Of a stretch of DNA of 5,365 bases, positions 1 to 5,365 are shown piece by piece. The stretch comes from Betaproteobacteria bacterium. Lineage in GTDB: Bacteria > Pseudomonadota > Gammaproteobacteria > Burkholderiales > SG8-39. Location of the stretch: positions 1-5,365 of the forward strand of contig SCUH01000286.1 in NCBI GenBank assembly GCA_004298295.1, written 5' to 3'. The number at the start of each line of letters is the position of its first letter. Positions within the stretch are counted from its first letter, which is position 1. The notes under the pieces are model-generated. The model saw only the letters and a list, made by a program, of their open reading frames with translations, did no database searches and was not told the origin of the DNA. The position numbers and the translations under genes are program-made.

Positions 1-493
1 GGCGATCTTTCCCGGGATCCAGGGCGGGCCGCTGATGCACGCCATCGCCGCCAAGGCGGTGGCGTTCGGCGAGGCGCAGCGGCCCGAGTTCCGCGACTAC
101 CAGAAGCAGGTGCTGAAGAACGCCCAGGTCATGGCCGCGACGCTCGCGCGCCGCGGCCTGCGCATCGTCTCGGGGCGCACCGAGTGTCACCTGATGCTGG
201 TCGATCTGCGCGCCAAGCGAATCACCGGCAAGGTGGCGGAGGAGGCGCTCGGCGCGGCCAACATCACCGTCAACAAGAACGCCATCCCGAATGATCCGCA
301 GAAGCCGACCGTCACCTCCGGGATCCGCATCGGATCGCCGGCGATGACCACGCGCGGGTTCGGCGAGGCCGAAGCCGAACGCCTCGGCCACCTGATCGCG
401 GACGTGCTCGAACAGCCTGCCGACGCCGGCACCCTCGAGCAGGTCGTGCGCGAGGTCAAGGCGCTGTGCGCTCGTTTCCCGGTGTACGGCTGA
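1..493 (+). CDS. glyA: Serine hydroxymethyltransferase, C-terminal part (5' end outside window)
   Basis: GlyA is the cytosolic PLP enzyme that converts serine plus tetrahydrofolate to glycine plus 5,10-methylene-THF, the main one-carbon source. The first complete codon is at position 2 and the frame runs 163 codons to TGA at 491–493. Family GlyA proteins have about 415–420 residues, so roughly the last 40% is present. The visible part opens with AIFPGIQGGPLMH, the conserved stretch just after the PLP-lysine segment; that lysine itself lies outside the window. It continues with ANITVNKNAIPND and TSGIRIGSPAMTTRGF, whose Arg corresponds to the family's substrate-carboxylate-binding arginine. It ends with the typical CARFPVYG tail. 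No frameshift or lost motif is seen. The stop is 9 nt before the nrdR start, and glyA–nrdR adjacency is common in proteobacteria. Identity is essentially certain. Confidence 0.97.
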   Translation, partial: AIFPGIQGGPLMHAIAAKAVAFGEAQRPEFRDYQKQVLKNAQVMAATLARRGLRIVSGRTECHLMLVDLRAKRITGKVAEEALGAANITVNKNAIPNDPQKPTVTSGIRIGSPAMTTRGFGEAEAERLGHLIADVLEQPADAGTLEQVVREVKALCARFPVYG

Positions 494-502
494 GGCGCGA
501 CC

Positions 503-970
503 GTGCGCTGCCCGTTCTGCCAGTCCGAAGACACCCAGGTGGTGGATACGCGCGGCAATCCCGAAGCCAATACCATTCGCCGGCGCCGCCGCTGCGTCAA
601 GTGCAACCGGCGTTTCACGACTTACGAGCGCGTCGACCTGAAAATGCCGCGCCTGGTGAAAAAGGACGGCAGCCGCACGGACTTTGACCGCGACAAGCTC
701 ACCTCGAGCATGCGCCTGGCGCTGCGCAAGCGCCCGGTGGCGACCGAGGCGGTGGACGCAGCGGTCGATCGCATCGAGGAGAAGCTGCGCTCGCTCGGCG
801 AACGCGAGGTGCCGACCAGCCGCGTCGGCGACCTCGTGATGCGCGAGCTGGCGCGCCTGGACAAGATCGCCTACATCCGCTTCGCCTCGGTGTACCGCAG
901 TTTCGAGACGCCCGACGATTTCCGCGAGGCGGTGCAGGAAGTCGCGAAGAGCAAGAAGCGCCACAAGTGA
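503..970 (+). CDS. nrdR: Transcriptional repressor NrdR (ATP-cone, zinc ribbon)
   Basis: NrdR represses ribonucleotide reductase operons by binding NrdR boxes; its ATP-cone senses ATP/dATP. The 155-residue length matches the family (about 150–160). The N-terminal zinc ribbon shows Cys3 and Cys6 (CPFC) paired with Cys31 and Cys34 (CVKC). A basic run IRRRRRC, typical of the DNA-binding part, sits before the second pair. The ATP-cone follows at about residues 49–139, with VKKDGSRTDFDRDKL near its start and YIRFASVYRSF near its end. The start is GTG at 503, chosen because it places MRCPFC at the conserved N-terminus; a GAGG-type Shine-Dalgarno (TGAGG, 491–495, overlapping the glyA stop) lies 7 nt upstream. 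Its own stop overlaps the ribD start by 4 nt. No NrdR box was recognised here, as expected, since its targets are elsewhere. Residues 18–23 (GNPEAN) differ from the more usual spacer but are not in a metal-binding position. Confidence 0.97.
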   Translation: MRCPFCQSEDTQVVDTRGNPEANTIRRRRRCVKCNRRFTTYERVDLKMPRLVKKDGSRTDFDRDKLTSSMRLALRKRPVATEAVDAAVDRIEEKLRSLGEREVPTSRVGDLVMRELARLDKIAYIRFASVYRSFETPDDFREAVQEVAKSKKRHK

Positions 971-2034
971 GCGCATTTTCCGCATCCGACCACGCCCTGA
1001 TGCGGCGTGCGCTCGCGCTGGCGGAGAAGGGCCTCTTCAGCACGTCGCCCAACCCGCGTGTCGGTTGCGTGCTGGCGCGAGGCGAGGACGTGGTCGGCGA
1101 AGGCTGGCATGAGGCGGCCGGGGCACCGCACGCAGAAGCGAACGCCCTCGCTGCGGCGGGCAGCGCGGCACGCGGCGCTACCGCCTTTGTGACGCTGGAG
1201 CCCTGCAACCACCACGGCAGGACGCCGCCCTGCGCCGAAGCGCTGGTGCAGGCGGGCGTGGCGCGCGTCGTGGCTGCGATCCGCGATCCCGACCCCGAGG
1301 CGCGCCGCGGCGGCGACACGCTGGCCGCGGCCGGAATCCGCTTCGAGCACGGTTTGCTGCAGGACGAGGCGCGCGAGCTGAACCTCGGGTTCTTCTCGCG
1401 TCTGAGGCGCGGCCGCCCCTGGGTGCGCATGAAGATCGCGGCGACGCTCGACGGCCGCACCGCGCTCGCCGACGGCCGCAGCCAGTGGATCACGGGCACC
1501 GACGCGCGCGTCGACGGCCATCGCTGGCGCGCGCGCGCCTGTGCCGTGCTGACCGGCATCGGCACGGTGAAGGCGGACGATCCGCGACTCACCGTGCGCG
1601 AGGTCGCGACATCGCGCCAGCCGCTGCGCGTCGTGGTCGACAGCCGCCTCGAGATTCCCGGGAGCGCGCGCATCTTGCAGGGCGGCAACACGCTCGTCTT
1701 TTGCGCCCGGCCGGGAACGGCCCCGGGAGGTGCCGAAACCATCGCCCTTGCGAATCCCCAGGGCAAGGTCGATCTTGCGAAGATGCTCGAGCAATTGGCC
1801 CGCCGCGGCGTGAACGAGCTGCACGTCGAGGCGGGCTTCCGGCTGAACGGTTCGCTGCTGCGCGAGGGCTGCGTCGACGAATTGCTCGTCTACCTCAACC
1901 CGAGCCTGCTCGGCGACGGCGCGCAGGGCATGTTCGATTTGCCGCCGTTCGCTGCGCTCGAAGCGCGGCCGAAGCTTTCCATTCGCAGCGTGGACCGTGT
2001 CGGCGACGACTTGAGAATTCTCGCGAGGCTCTGA
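967..2034 (+). CDS. ribD: Bifunctional riboflavin biosynthesis deaminase/reductase RibD
   Basis: RibD performs two consecutive cytosolic steps of riboflavin synthesis: deamination of the GTP-derived diaminopyrimidinone and NADPH-dependent reduction of the ribosyl side chain. The 355-residue length is normal. The N-terminal cytidine-deaminase-like domain (about 1–145) carries the zinc and catalytic set His55-Ala-Glu57 (HAE), Cys80 and Cys89 (PCNHHGRTPPC). The C-terminal reductase domain (about 150–355) shows MKIAATLDGRTA (Lys156), SQWITG (172–177), ADDPRLTVR (203–211) and the late HVEAG motif (Glu288). The GTG at 967 is preferred over the in-frame ATG at 1000, because the family motif 'DH..M..AL.LA..G' begins at Asp8. 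The start overlaps the nrdR stop (GTGA) with only weak purine-rich sequence upstream, which suggests translational coupling. One oddity: the loop after DPDP (residues 107–118) reads EARRGGDTL, where relatives usually have a V-x-G-x-G pattern and one more residue. The stop overlaps ribE by one base. Confidence 0.96.
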   Translation: MSAFSASDHALMRRALALAEKGLFSTSPNPRVGCVLARGEDVVGEGWHEAAGAPHAEANALAAAGSAARGATAFVTLEPCNHHGRTPPCAEALVQAGVARVVAAIRDPDPEARRGGDTLAAAGIRFEHGLLQDEARELNLGFFSRLRRGRPWVRMKIAATLDGRTALADGRSQWITGTDARVDGHRWRARACAVLTGIGTVKADDPRLTVREVATSRQPLRVVVDSRLEIPGSARILQGGNTLVFCARPGTAPGGAETIALANPQGKVDLAKMLEQLARRGVNELHVEAGFRLNGSLLREGCVDELLVYLNPSLLGDGAQGMFDLPPFAALEARPKLSIRSVDRVGDDLRILARL

Positions 2035-2621
2035 TGTTCACCGGAATCGTGCAGGCGCTCGGCAGCATCGAGGCGGTTACGCCGCTCGAAAAGGGCGTGC
2101 GCCTGACGGTCGACGCCGGTGCGCTCGAACTGAAGGACGTGGCGCTCGGCGATTCGATCTGCGTGCAGGGCTGCTGCCTCACGCTCGTGGCGCAGGCCGG
2201 CGGCAAGCTCGGTTTCGATGTCTCGCGCGAGACGCTCGACTGCACCGTCGGGCTGGATCGCCCGGGCGCCGTCAACCTGGAGAAGTCGCTCGCGCTCGGC
2301 GACCAACTGGGCGGGCATCTCGTCACCGGACACGTCGACGGCGTGGGCGAGGTGCAGGTGTTCGATGACGCGGGGGAGTCGCGCTTGCTTCGCGTCGACG
2401 TGCCCCACGACCTGGCGCGCTACGTCGCGCGCAAGGGGTCGATCTGTATCGACGGCGTTTCGCTCACCGTGAACCGCGTCGCGGGCGACGCCTTCGAGGT
2501 CAACCTCATTCCGCACACGCTCGCCGTCACGACGCTCAAGCGCCTCGCCCCGGGTGTGCGCGTCAACCTGGAGATTGATCTGCTGGCGCGGTACGTCGAG
2601 CGGATGCTGGCCGTGCGCTGA
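2034..2621 (+). CDS. ribE: Riboflavin synthase, alpha-type subunit
   Basis: This enzyme dismutates two molecules of 6,7-dimethyl-8-ribityllumazine to riboflavin and the pyrimidine precursor, the last step of the pathway. The product is 195 residues, at the short end of the family (about 195–215). It shows the two internally homologous lumazine-binding barrels: N-barrel with the diagnostic MFTGIVQ start and GCCLT at 46–50 (Cys48), then GGHLVTGHVDG at 93–103. The C-barrel carries GSICIDGVSLTVN (135–147) and NLIPHTLAVTTL. The ATG at 2034 overlaps the ribD stop as TGATG. A GAGG Shine-Dalgarno at 2025–2028 sits 5 nt upstream, so the start is secure; the frame is open far upstream inside ribD, but that part is only a shadow. 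Some databases call this gene ribC. The usual downstream partners ribBA and ribH (lumazine synthase) do not follow here; a convergent pilin gene comes next. Confidence 0.96.
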   Translation: MFTGIVQALGSIEAVTPLEKGVRLTVDAGALELKDVALGDSICVQGCCLTLVAQAGGKLGFDVSRETLDCTVGLDRPGAVNLEKSLALGDQLGGHLVTGHVDGVGEVQVFDDAGESRLLRVDVPHDLARYVARKGSICIDGVSLTVNRVAGDAFEVNLIPHTLAVTTLKRLAPGVRVNLEIDLLARYVERMLAVR

Positions 2622-2632
2622 GCGCGTGAGAC

Positions 2633-3097
2633 TCAAGTGCCGCGGCAGGGCGACGGCAGGTAATTGGCACTGACGGTGGTTCCGGCGCCGCCGCAGTTCC
2701 ACCCCCAGATCCTGGCGCCCAGATCACCCGGGGTCCTGGCGGGCGTGTTGGCGGCCTTGAGCGGGGCCATCGTCAGCTTCGCGCCGTCGACCGCGCTGCC
2801 GATCCCCATGACGGTGACCGAAATCACGCCGTCGGCGTCGGTCTCGACTTTCTGGACGAACTTGGAGCTGATACCGCTTTCGCAGCCCCAGCCGTTCGCC
2901 GCCGGCGCGCTGCGACTCGAGTGGTAGACCTCGGTAATCAAAGCGCGGCAGGCGCTCGCCGCGAGCATGACCTCGGTCATCTTGGTGCGGATCGAATAGT
3001 CCTGGTAGGCCGGCATCGCGATCGCCGTCAGGATGGCGATGATAGCGACCACGATCATGACTTCGACCAGCGTGAAACCCCTGTGCCATGCGCGCAT
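2633..3097 (-). CDS. Type IV major-pilin-like prepilin (PilA/PilE type)
   Basis: The product is predicted to be a 154-residue prepilin, matched to its prepilin peptidase cleavage motif and pilin fold signatures. The short basic leader MRAWHRG is followed by FTLVEVM, so cleavage is expected between Gly7 and Phe8, with Glu12 being the conserved Glu5 of the mature protein. Residues 8–30 form the hydrophobic assembly helix (VVAIIAILTAIAMPAY), continuing to an amphipathic helix near YQDYSIRTKMTEVMLAASACR. The globular part has a DADGVISV segment (87–94) and a C-terminal cysteine loop from Cys135 to Cys151, ending CRGT. Cys50 and Cys72 could form a second disulfide. The start at 3097 is chosen over ATG 3103 because AAGAGG (3106–3111) is 8 nt away from it but only 2 nt from the other. 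Length and cysteine loop favour a pilus subunit over a minor pseudopilin. It is convergent with ribE and divergent from the glycosyltransferase gene. Exact orthology (pilA or pilE) is not settled. Confidence 0.9.
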   Translation of the reverse strand: MRAWHRGFTLVEVMIVVAIIAILTAIAMPAYQDYSIRTKMTEVMLAASACRALITEVYHSSRSAPAANGWGCESGISSKFVQKVETDADGVISVTVMGIGSAVDGAKLTMAPLKAANTPARTPGDLGARIWGWNCGGAGTTVSANYLPSPCRGT

Positions 3098-3102
3098 CGG
3101 CA
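3084..3102 (-). other. Inverted repeat / possible RNA hairpin over the pilin start codon
   Basis: Read on the - strand, TGCC, one unpaired G, ATG, CGCG, CAT and GGCA form a 7-bp stem with a single bulge and a CGCG tetraloop. The core ATGCGCGCAT (3088–3097) is a perfect 10-bp palindrome. The preferred pilin ATG is paired inside the stem, while the Shine-Dalgarno stays outside it. This is seen directly in the sequence; any effect on translation or binding of a regulator is inference, and such short GC-rich palindromes arise by chance in this kind of genome. Confidence 0.35.
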
Positions 3103-3159
3103 TCGCCTCTTGGATGAACCCGCGGTGCCAACCTAACATATCGAGCCAGGCGACGGTAC
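3098..3159. promoter_or_regulatory. Divergent intergenic region between pilin and glycosyltransferase genes
   Basis: These 62 nt separate two divergently transcribed genes, so promoters for both must lie here or extend into the flanking coding sequence. It includes the only locally A/T-rich stretch (around 3131–3142). For the + strand a weak sigma-70-like pair is TTGGAT (3110–3115), an 18-nt spacer and TAACAT (3134–3139); the resulting leader would be only about 14 nt. The - strand has TGGCAC resembling a sigma-54 -24 element, but a poor -12 element. No clear promoter for either gene can be asserted. Confidence 0.3.
3106..3111 (-). promoter_or_regulatory. Ribosome binding site of the pilin gene
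   Basis: AAGAGG on the - strand is a strong Shine-Dalgarno match. Two in-frame ATG codons follow. The first (3103–3101) is only 2 nt downstream, too close for good initiation, while the second (3097–3095) is 8 nt downstream, near the optimum. This spacing decides the start and gives the conventional 7-residue prepilin leader. Confidence 0.65.
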
Positions 3160-5365
3160 ATGAGTTCGACCAACACTTACGCTCCGACCGCCAGCCGCTC
3201 TGCCCTGACGCGGCATGACGACGCAAGCCGCGCGCAGCGTGCGCTCGGTTCGCGACTGTTCGCCGACGCGTCGGACATCGGCCCAGCGCTTTGCGCCGTG
3301 CCCGACGAGGAACTGACGGTTGTCCTGCCCTCGCTTGCGCTGGGCGGGGCCGAGCGCATCGTGCTCGACTGGGTCCGGCGCCTGCGCGGCCGTCGCGCCG
3401 TGCATCTCGTTGCCCTGCGCACGGCGGTGCACGAGTACCCGGTCCCTGCGCATGTCCGGTTGACGCGCTGCCGGCCGTCCATGGAGTCGAGCCTGCGCGA
3501 CCTGGGTCAGGAACTTTCGCGCGCGGGCAACCGGCAAGTCCTTTGCCATCTGCTGACTGGCGCGCAACGCGCGGTGCTGCGCGCTGCGGGCGCGCACCCG
3601 GTGCCGGTGCTGCACAACCTGCGCGCGGGCTGGATCGATGCGCCCGAAGAACTGCTGGCGGAATCCCATCTGATCGTCGTCGCGGAGGCGGTCGCGGACG
3701 AGTTGCGTGCCCTGCGCTACGGGGGAGCCGTCACCGTGATCCGCCATCTGCCGTCCGTGCCTGCATTGCCGCCGAGTCTGCGCGAGCAGTGGCGGCAGCG
3801 CTGGGGACTGCCGCACAACGCGATCGTGCTCGGAATGATCGGTGCGGTGAAGCCGCAGAAAGCGTATCCACGCGCGCTGCGCCTTTTTCGCCGGCTGCTC
3901 GCCCGGCATTGCAATGCCCGCCTGGTGATCCTGGGGGGTCCGGCGGGCCGGGACGGTGCGCTCGCATGGAATGCCTTGCTCGCGCAACGAGCGCGCCTTG
4001 AACTCACGGAGCGCGTCATCCTGCCGGGTTTCGTGGCCGAAGCGGCGCATTGCCTGCCCGCCATCGATGTGCTGCTCAATACCAGCCGCCACGAAGGCCT
4101 CAGCATGGCGACGCTCGAGGCGCTGCAGGCGGGCGTGCCGGTGGTGGCGTCGCGCGTCGGCGGGCAGGGCGAAGTAAGCGACCCGAAGCTGTTCCTGCTG
4201 CCCTTCGAGAGCGGCGACGGGCATTGGCTGCAGGCGATCGACTCGGCGCTGGCGGCCAAGCGCGAAGGCGCCTCCTGGACCGGCTTTCCCGCGTACCGTC
4301 TCTGGACGCTGGCGCATCTCGCCGCGCCCTATGCGGCGCGCGCACATGTGCTGTTCGTGACCGCGAACCTGAACGCCGGCGGCGCGCAGCGCTCGCTGGT
4401 CAACCTCGCCTGCGCGATCCGCGACCGTGCGCGATTCACGATTGCAGTGTCGGGCGATTCGACATCGGCCGAATTCCTCGATCAGCTGCGCGCTGCGGGC
4501 ATCGATGTCGTGCGCACGGCGGCGAGCCGCGATGCCTTCGAGCAGGCCGAAGGGCTGCTCGAGCTCTGCCGCGAGCGGGCGAGCGACACCATCGTGTTCT
4601 GGAACGTCGACCCCAAGATCAAGCTGCTGCTGGCGAAGTTCACGCGGGCGTGGCGAGCGGTGCGGCGCATCGACGTCAGCCCGGGCGCTTACGCGTTCCA
4701 GGAAATGGCGCAGACGCAACGCTTTCAGGAACTGATCGCCTTCCCCGCCGCCGCGTATTACCGGAGTCTCGCGCGGCTCGTGCACAAGTACCGGGCGAAC
4801 GGCCCGGCGGATGCAAGCTGCGCCACGCAGGTCATCCGCAACGGCGTCAACCTGCCGGTGCGGCGCAAGACCGGCTACCGCTGCGCGCCACGGCCGCGGG
4901 TCGTGGTCTGCGGGCGCATCGCGCCGAGCAAGTTCCTGGCCGAAATCGTCGCGGGCTTCGCCCTGCTGCGGGCGCAACTGCCGCAGGCCGAGTTGCATCT
5001 CTACGGCGCGGTCGAACCGCGTCACCGCGAGTACGGCGAAGCGCTGCTCGCGCAGGCGCAGGCGATCGCGCCGGGAGGCGTCCTTTTCCATGGCGCCGAT
5101 GCGCGGGCGCCGGAATCGCTGCACGCCTTCGACGCGATGCTCGTCCTGGGCGAGCACCAGGGTTGTCCGAATACCTGCCTGGAAGCGCTGGCTGCCGGGG
5201 TCCCGCTCATCGCCAACGACAGCGGCGGCACGCGCGAACTGGTGATGCGCGGGCGCACCGGTTGGCTGCTCGATTCCACCCATCCGGCTGAAATCGCGCA
5301 AGCGCTCTTCGCGGCGCTGACCCAGCGCGCGCGCGCCGAGCGGTTCGCCCGCGCCGGGCAGCGCC
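3160..5365 (+). CDS. Tandem two-module GT4-type glycosyltransferase (3' end outside window)
   Basis: One open frame of 735 complete codons runs from ATG 3160 past the window edge. It encodes two GT-B glycosyltransferase modules, predicted to transfer sugars from nucleotide donors to a glycan acceptor in the cytoplasm. Module 1 (about 52–385) has the N-terminal glycine loop LALGGAERIV (59–68), a central GAVKPQKAYPRAL (228–240), and the EX7E donor motif Glu312/Glu320 in RHEGLSMATLEALQAGVPVV. Module 2 (about 395 onward) repeats this layout: NLNAGGAQRSLVNL (403–416), CGRIAPSK (584–591), and HQGCPNTCLEALAAGVPLI, ending with GGTRELV. Its EX7E has Gln667 in place of the first Glu; Glu675 is kept. 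About 20–50 residues are probably missing. The start is the only ATG before codon 108; AGG at 3148–3150 is 9 nt upstream. The first 46 residues are a low-complexity polar extension, so a later GTG (3298) is possible. No signal peptide or membrane segment is seen. Sugar, acceptor and pathway cannot be told. Confidence 0.88.
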   Translation, partial: MSSTNTYAPTASRSALTRHDDASRAQRALGSRLFADASDIGPALCAVPDEELTVVLPSLALGGAERIVLDWVRRLRGRRAVHLVALRTAVHEYPVPAHVRLTRCRPSMESSLRDLGQELSRAGNRQVLCHLLTGAQRAVLRAAGAHPVPVLHNLRAGWIDAPEELLAESHLIVVAEAVADELRALRYGGAVTVIRHLPSVPALPPSLREQWRQRWGLPHNAIVLGMIGAVKPQKAYPRALRLFRRLLARHCNARLVILGGPAGRDGALAWNALLAQRARLELTERVILPGFVAEAAHCLPAIDVLLNTSRHEGLSMATLEALQAGVPVVASRVGGQGEVSDPKLFLLPFESGDGHWLQAIDSALAAKREGASWTGFPAYRLWTLAHLAAPYAARAHVLFVTANLNAGGAQRSLVNLACAIRDRARFTIAVSGDSTSAEFLDQLRAAGIDVVRTAASRDAFEQAEGLLELCRERASDTIVFWNVDPKIKLLLAKFTRAWRAVRRIDVSPGAYAFQEMAQTQRFQELIAFPAAAYYRSLARLVHKYRANGPADASCATQVIRNGVNLPVRRKTGYRCAPRPRVVVCGRIAPSKFLAEIVAGFALLRAQLPQAELHLYGAVEPRHREYGEALLAQAQAIAPGGVLFHGADARAPESLHAFDAMLVLGEHQGCPNTCLEALAAGVPLIANDSGGTRELVMRGRTGWLLDSTHPAEIAQALFAALTQRARAERFARAGQR

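Larger units (their letters stand above)
3073..3130. repeat. Imperfect direct repeat flanking the pilin start
   Basis: Two 16-nt units, 3073–3088 and 3115–3130 (offset 42 nt), match at 13 of 16 positions. On the - strand the frame of the pilin reads WHRGF in both copies: once in the leader (RAWHRGFT) and once in the untranslated stretch upstream (LGWHRGFI). The offset is a multiple of three. It may be a remnant of a small duplication of the leader region, or coincidence. Confidence 0.45.

Noticed and set aside
960..975. FMN riboswitch ahead of ribD
   Set aside because: ribD overlaps nrdR by 4 nt, so there is no leader in which such an element could sit, and no FMN-aptamer-like sequence was noticed.
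699..1824. Two long - strand open frames antisense to nrdR and ribD
   Set aside because: The opposite strand encodes unmistakable NrdR and RibD with all motifs; these translations are Arg/Ala/Ser-rich and lack domain features.
2615..2647. Possible terminator hairpins (GCGC-TGA-GCGC at 2615–2625 and TGCCGCGGCA at 2638–2647)
   Set aside because: The stems are very short or loopless and no T-run follows on either strand; they fit chance GC palindromes.
3113..3130. Sigma-54 promoter for the pilin gene (TTGGCACCGCGGGTTCA on the - strand)
   Set aside because: The -24 element TGGCAC is good, and sigma-54 control is known for pilA in Pseudomonas. However, the essential GC of the -12 element reads TC, and the predicted transcript would start at or within the Shine-Dalgarno.
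3098..3226. Longer pilin start giving a 197-residue protein
   Set aside because: The extra 43 residues precede a standard short prepilin leader and overlap the divergent gene. AAGAGG is correctly spaced for the ATG at 3097.
4050..5291. A 413-codon + strand open frame overlapping the glycosyltransferase
   Set aside because: It is an Arg/Ala-rich shadow in another frame; the real protein is read in the frame starting at 3160.
3133..5301. A 722-codon open frame on the - strand opposite the glycosyltransferase
   Set aside because: It is the longest closed frame in the window, but its translation is a low-complexity mix rich in Arg, His, Gln and Ala with no recognisable motif. It lies exactly antisense to a frame with clear GT4 signatures. 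Long antisense frames are expected at this GC content.

Overview
The window reads as a high-GC proteobacterial chromosome. The gene order glyA–nrdR–ribD–ribE, the type IV pilin and the wording of the proteins (for example GlyA 'RTECHLMLVDL' and NrdR 'VKKDGSRTDFDR') suggest a betaproteobacterium. That assignment comes from recalled family patterns, not from a search.

Left half (1–2621, all + strand): a tightly packed housekeeping run. It holds the C-terminal 163 codons of serine hydroxymethyltransferase (glyA), then the ribonucleotide-reductase repressor NrdR. These are followed by the bifunctional riboflavin deaminase/reductase RibD and the riboflavin synthase alpha-type subunit RibE. nrdR starts 9 nt after the glyA stop. 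ribD overlaps nrdR by 4 nt (GTGA) and ribE overlaps ribD by 1 nt (TGATG), so translational coupling along one transcript is likely. RibD and RibE supply the deaminase/reductase steps and the final dismutation step of riboflavin synthesis.

Middle (2633–3159): a type IV major-pilin-like gene on the - strand, convergent with ribE (11 nt between stops, no terminator seen). Upstream of it lies a 62-nt divergent intergenic region. The pilin start codon sits inside a short inverted repeat, and a 13/16 imperfect direct repeat lies just upstream of and across the leader-peptide codons.

Right half (3160–5365, + strand): one uninterrupted reading frame of at least 735 codons that runs off the window end. 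It contains two successive GT-B/GT4-type glycosyltransferase modules in one polypeptide. Each has its own glycine-rich N-terminal loop and its own C-terminal donor-binding motif. A fused double glycosyltransferase transcribed divergently from a pilin gene is the most interesting item here. Modification of the pilus or another surface glycan is a reasonable but unproven hypothesis. Nothing resembling CRISPR, an insertion sequence, tRNA, rRNA or a riboswitch was seen.
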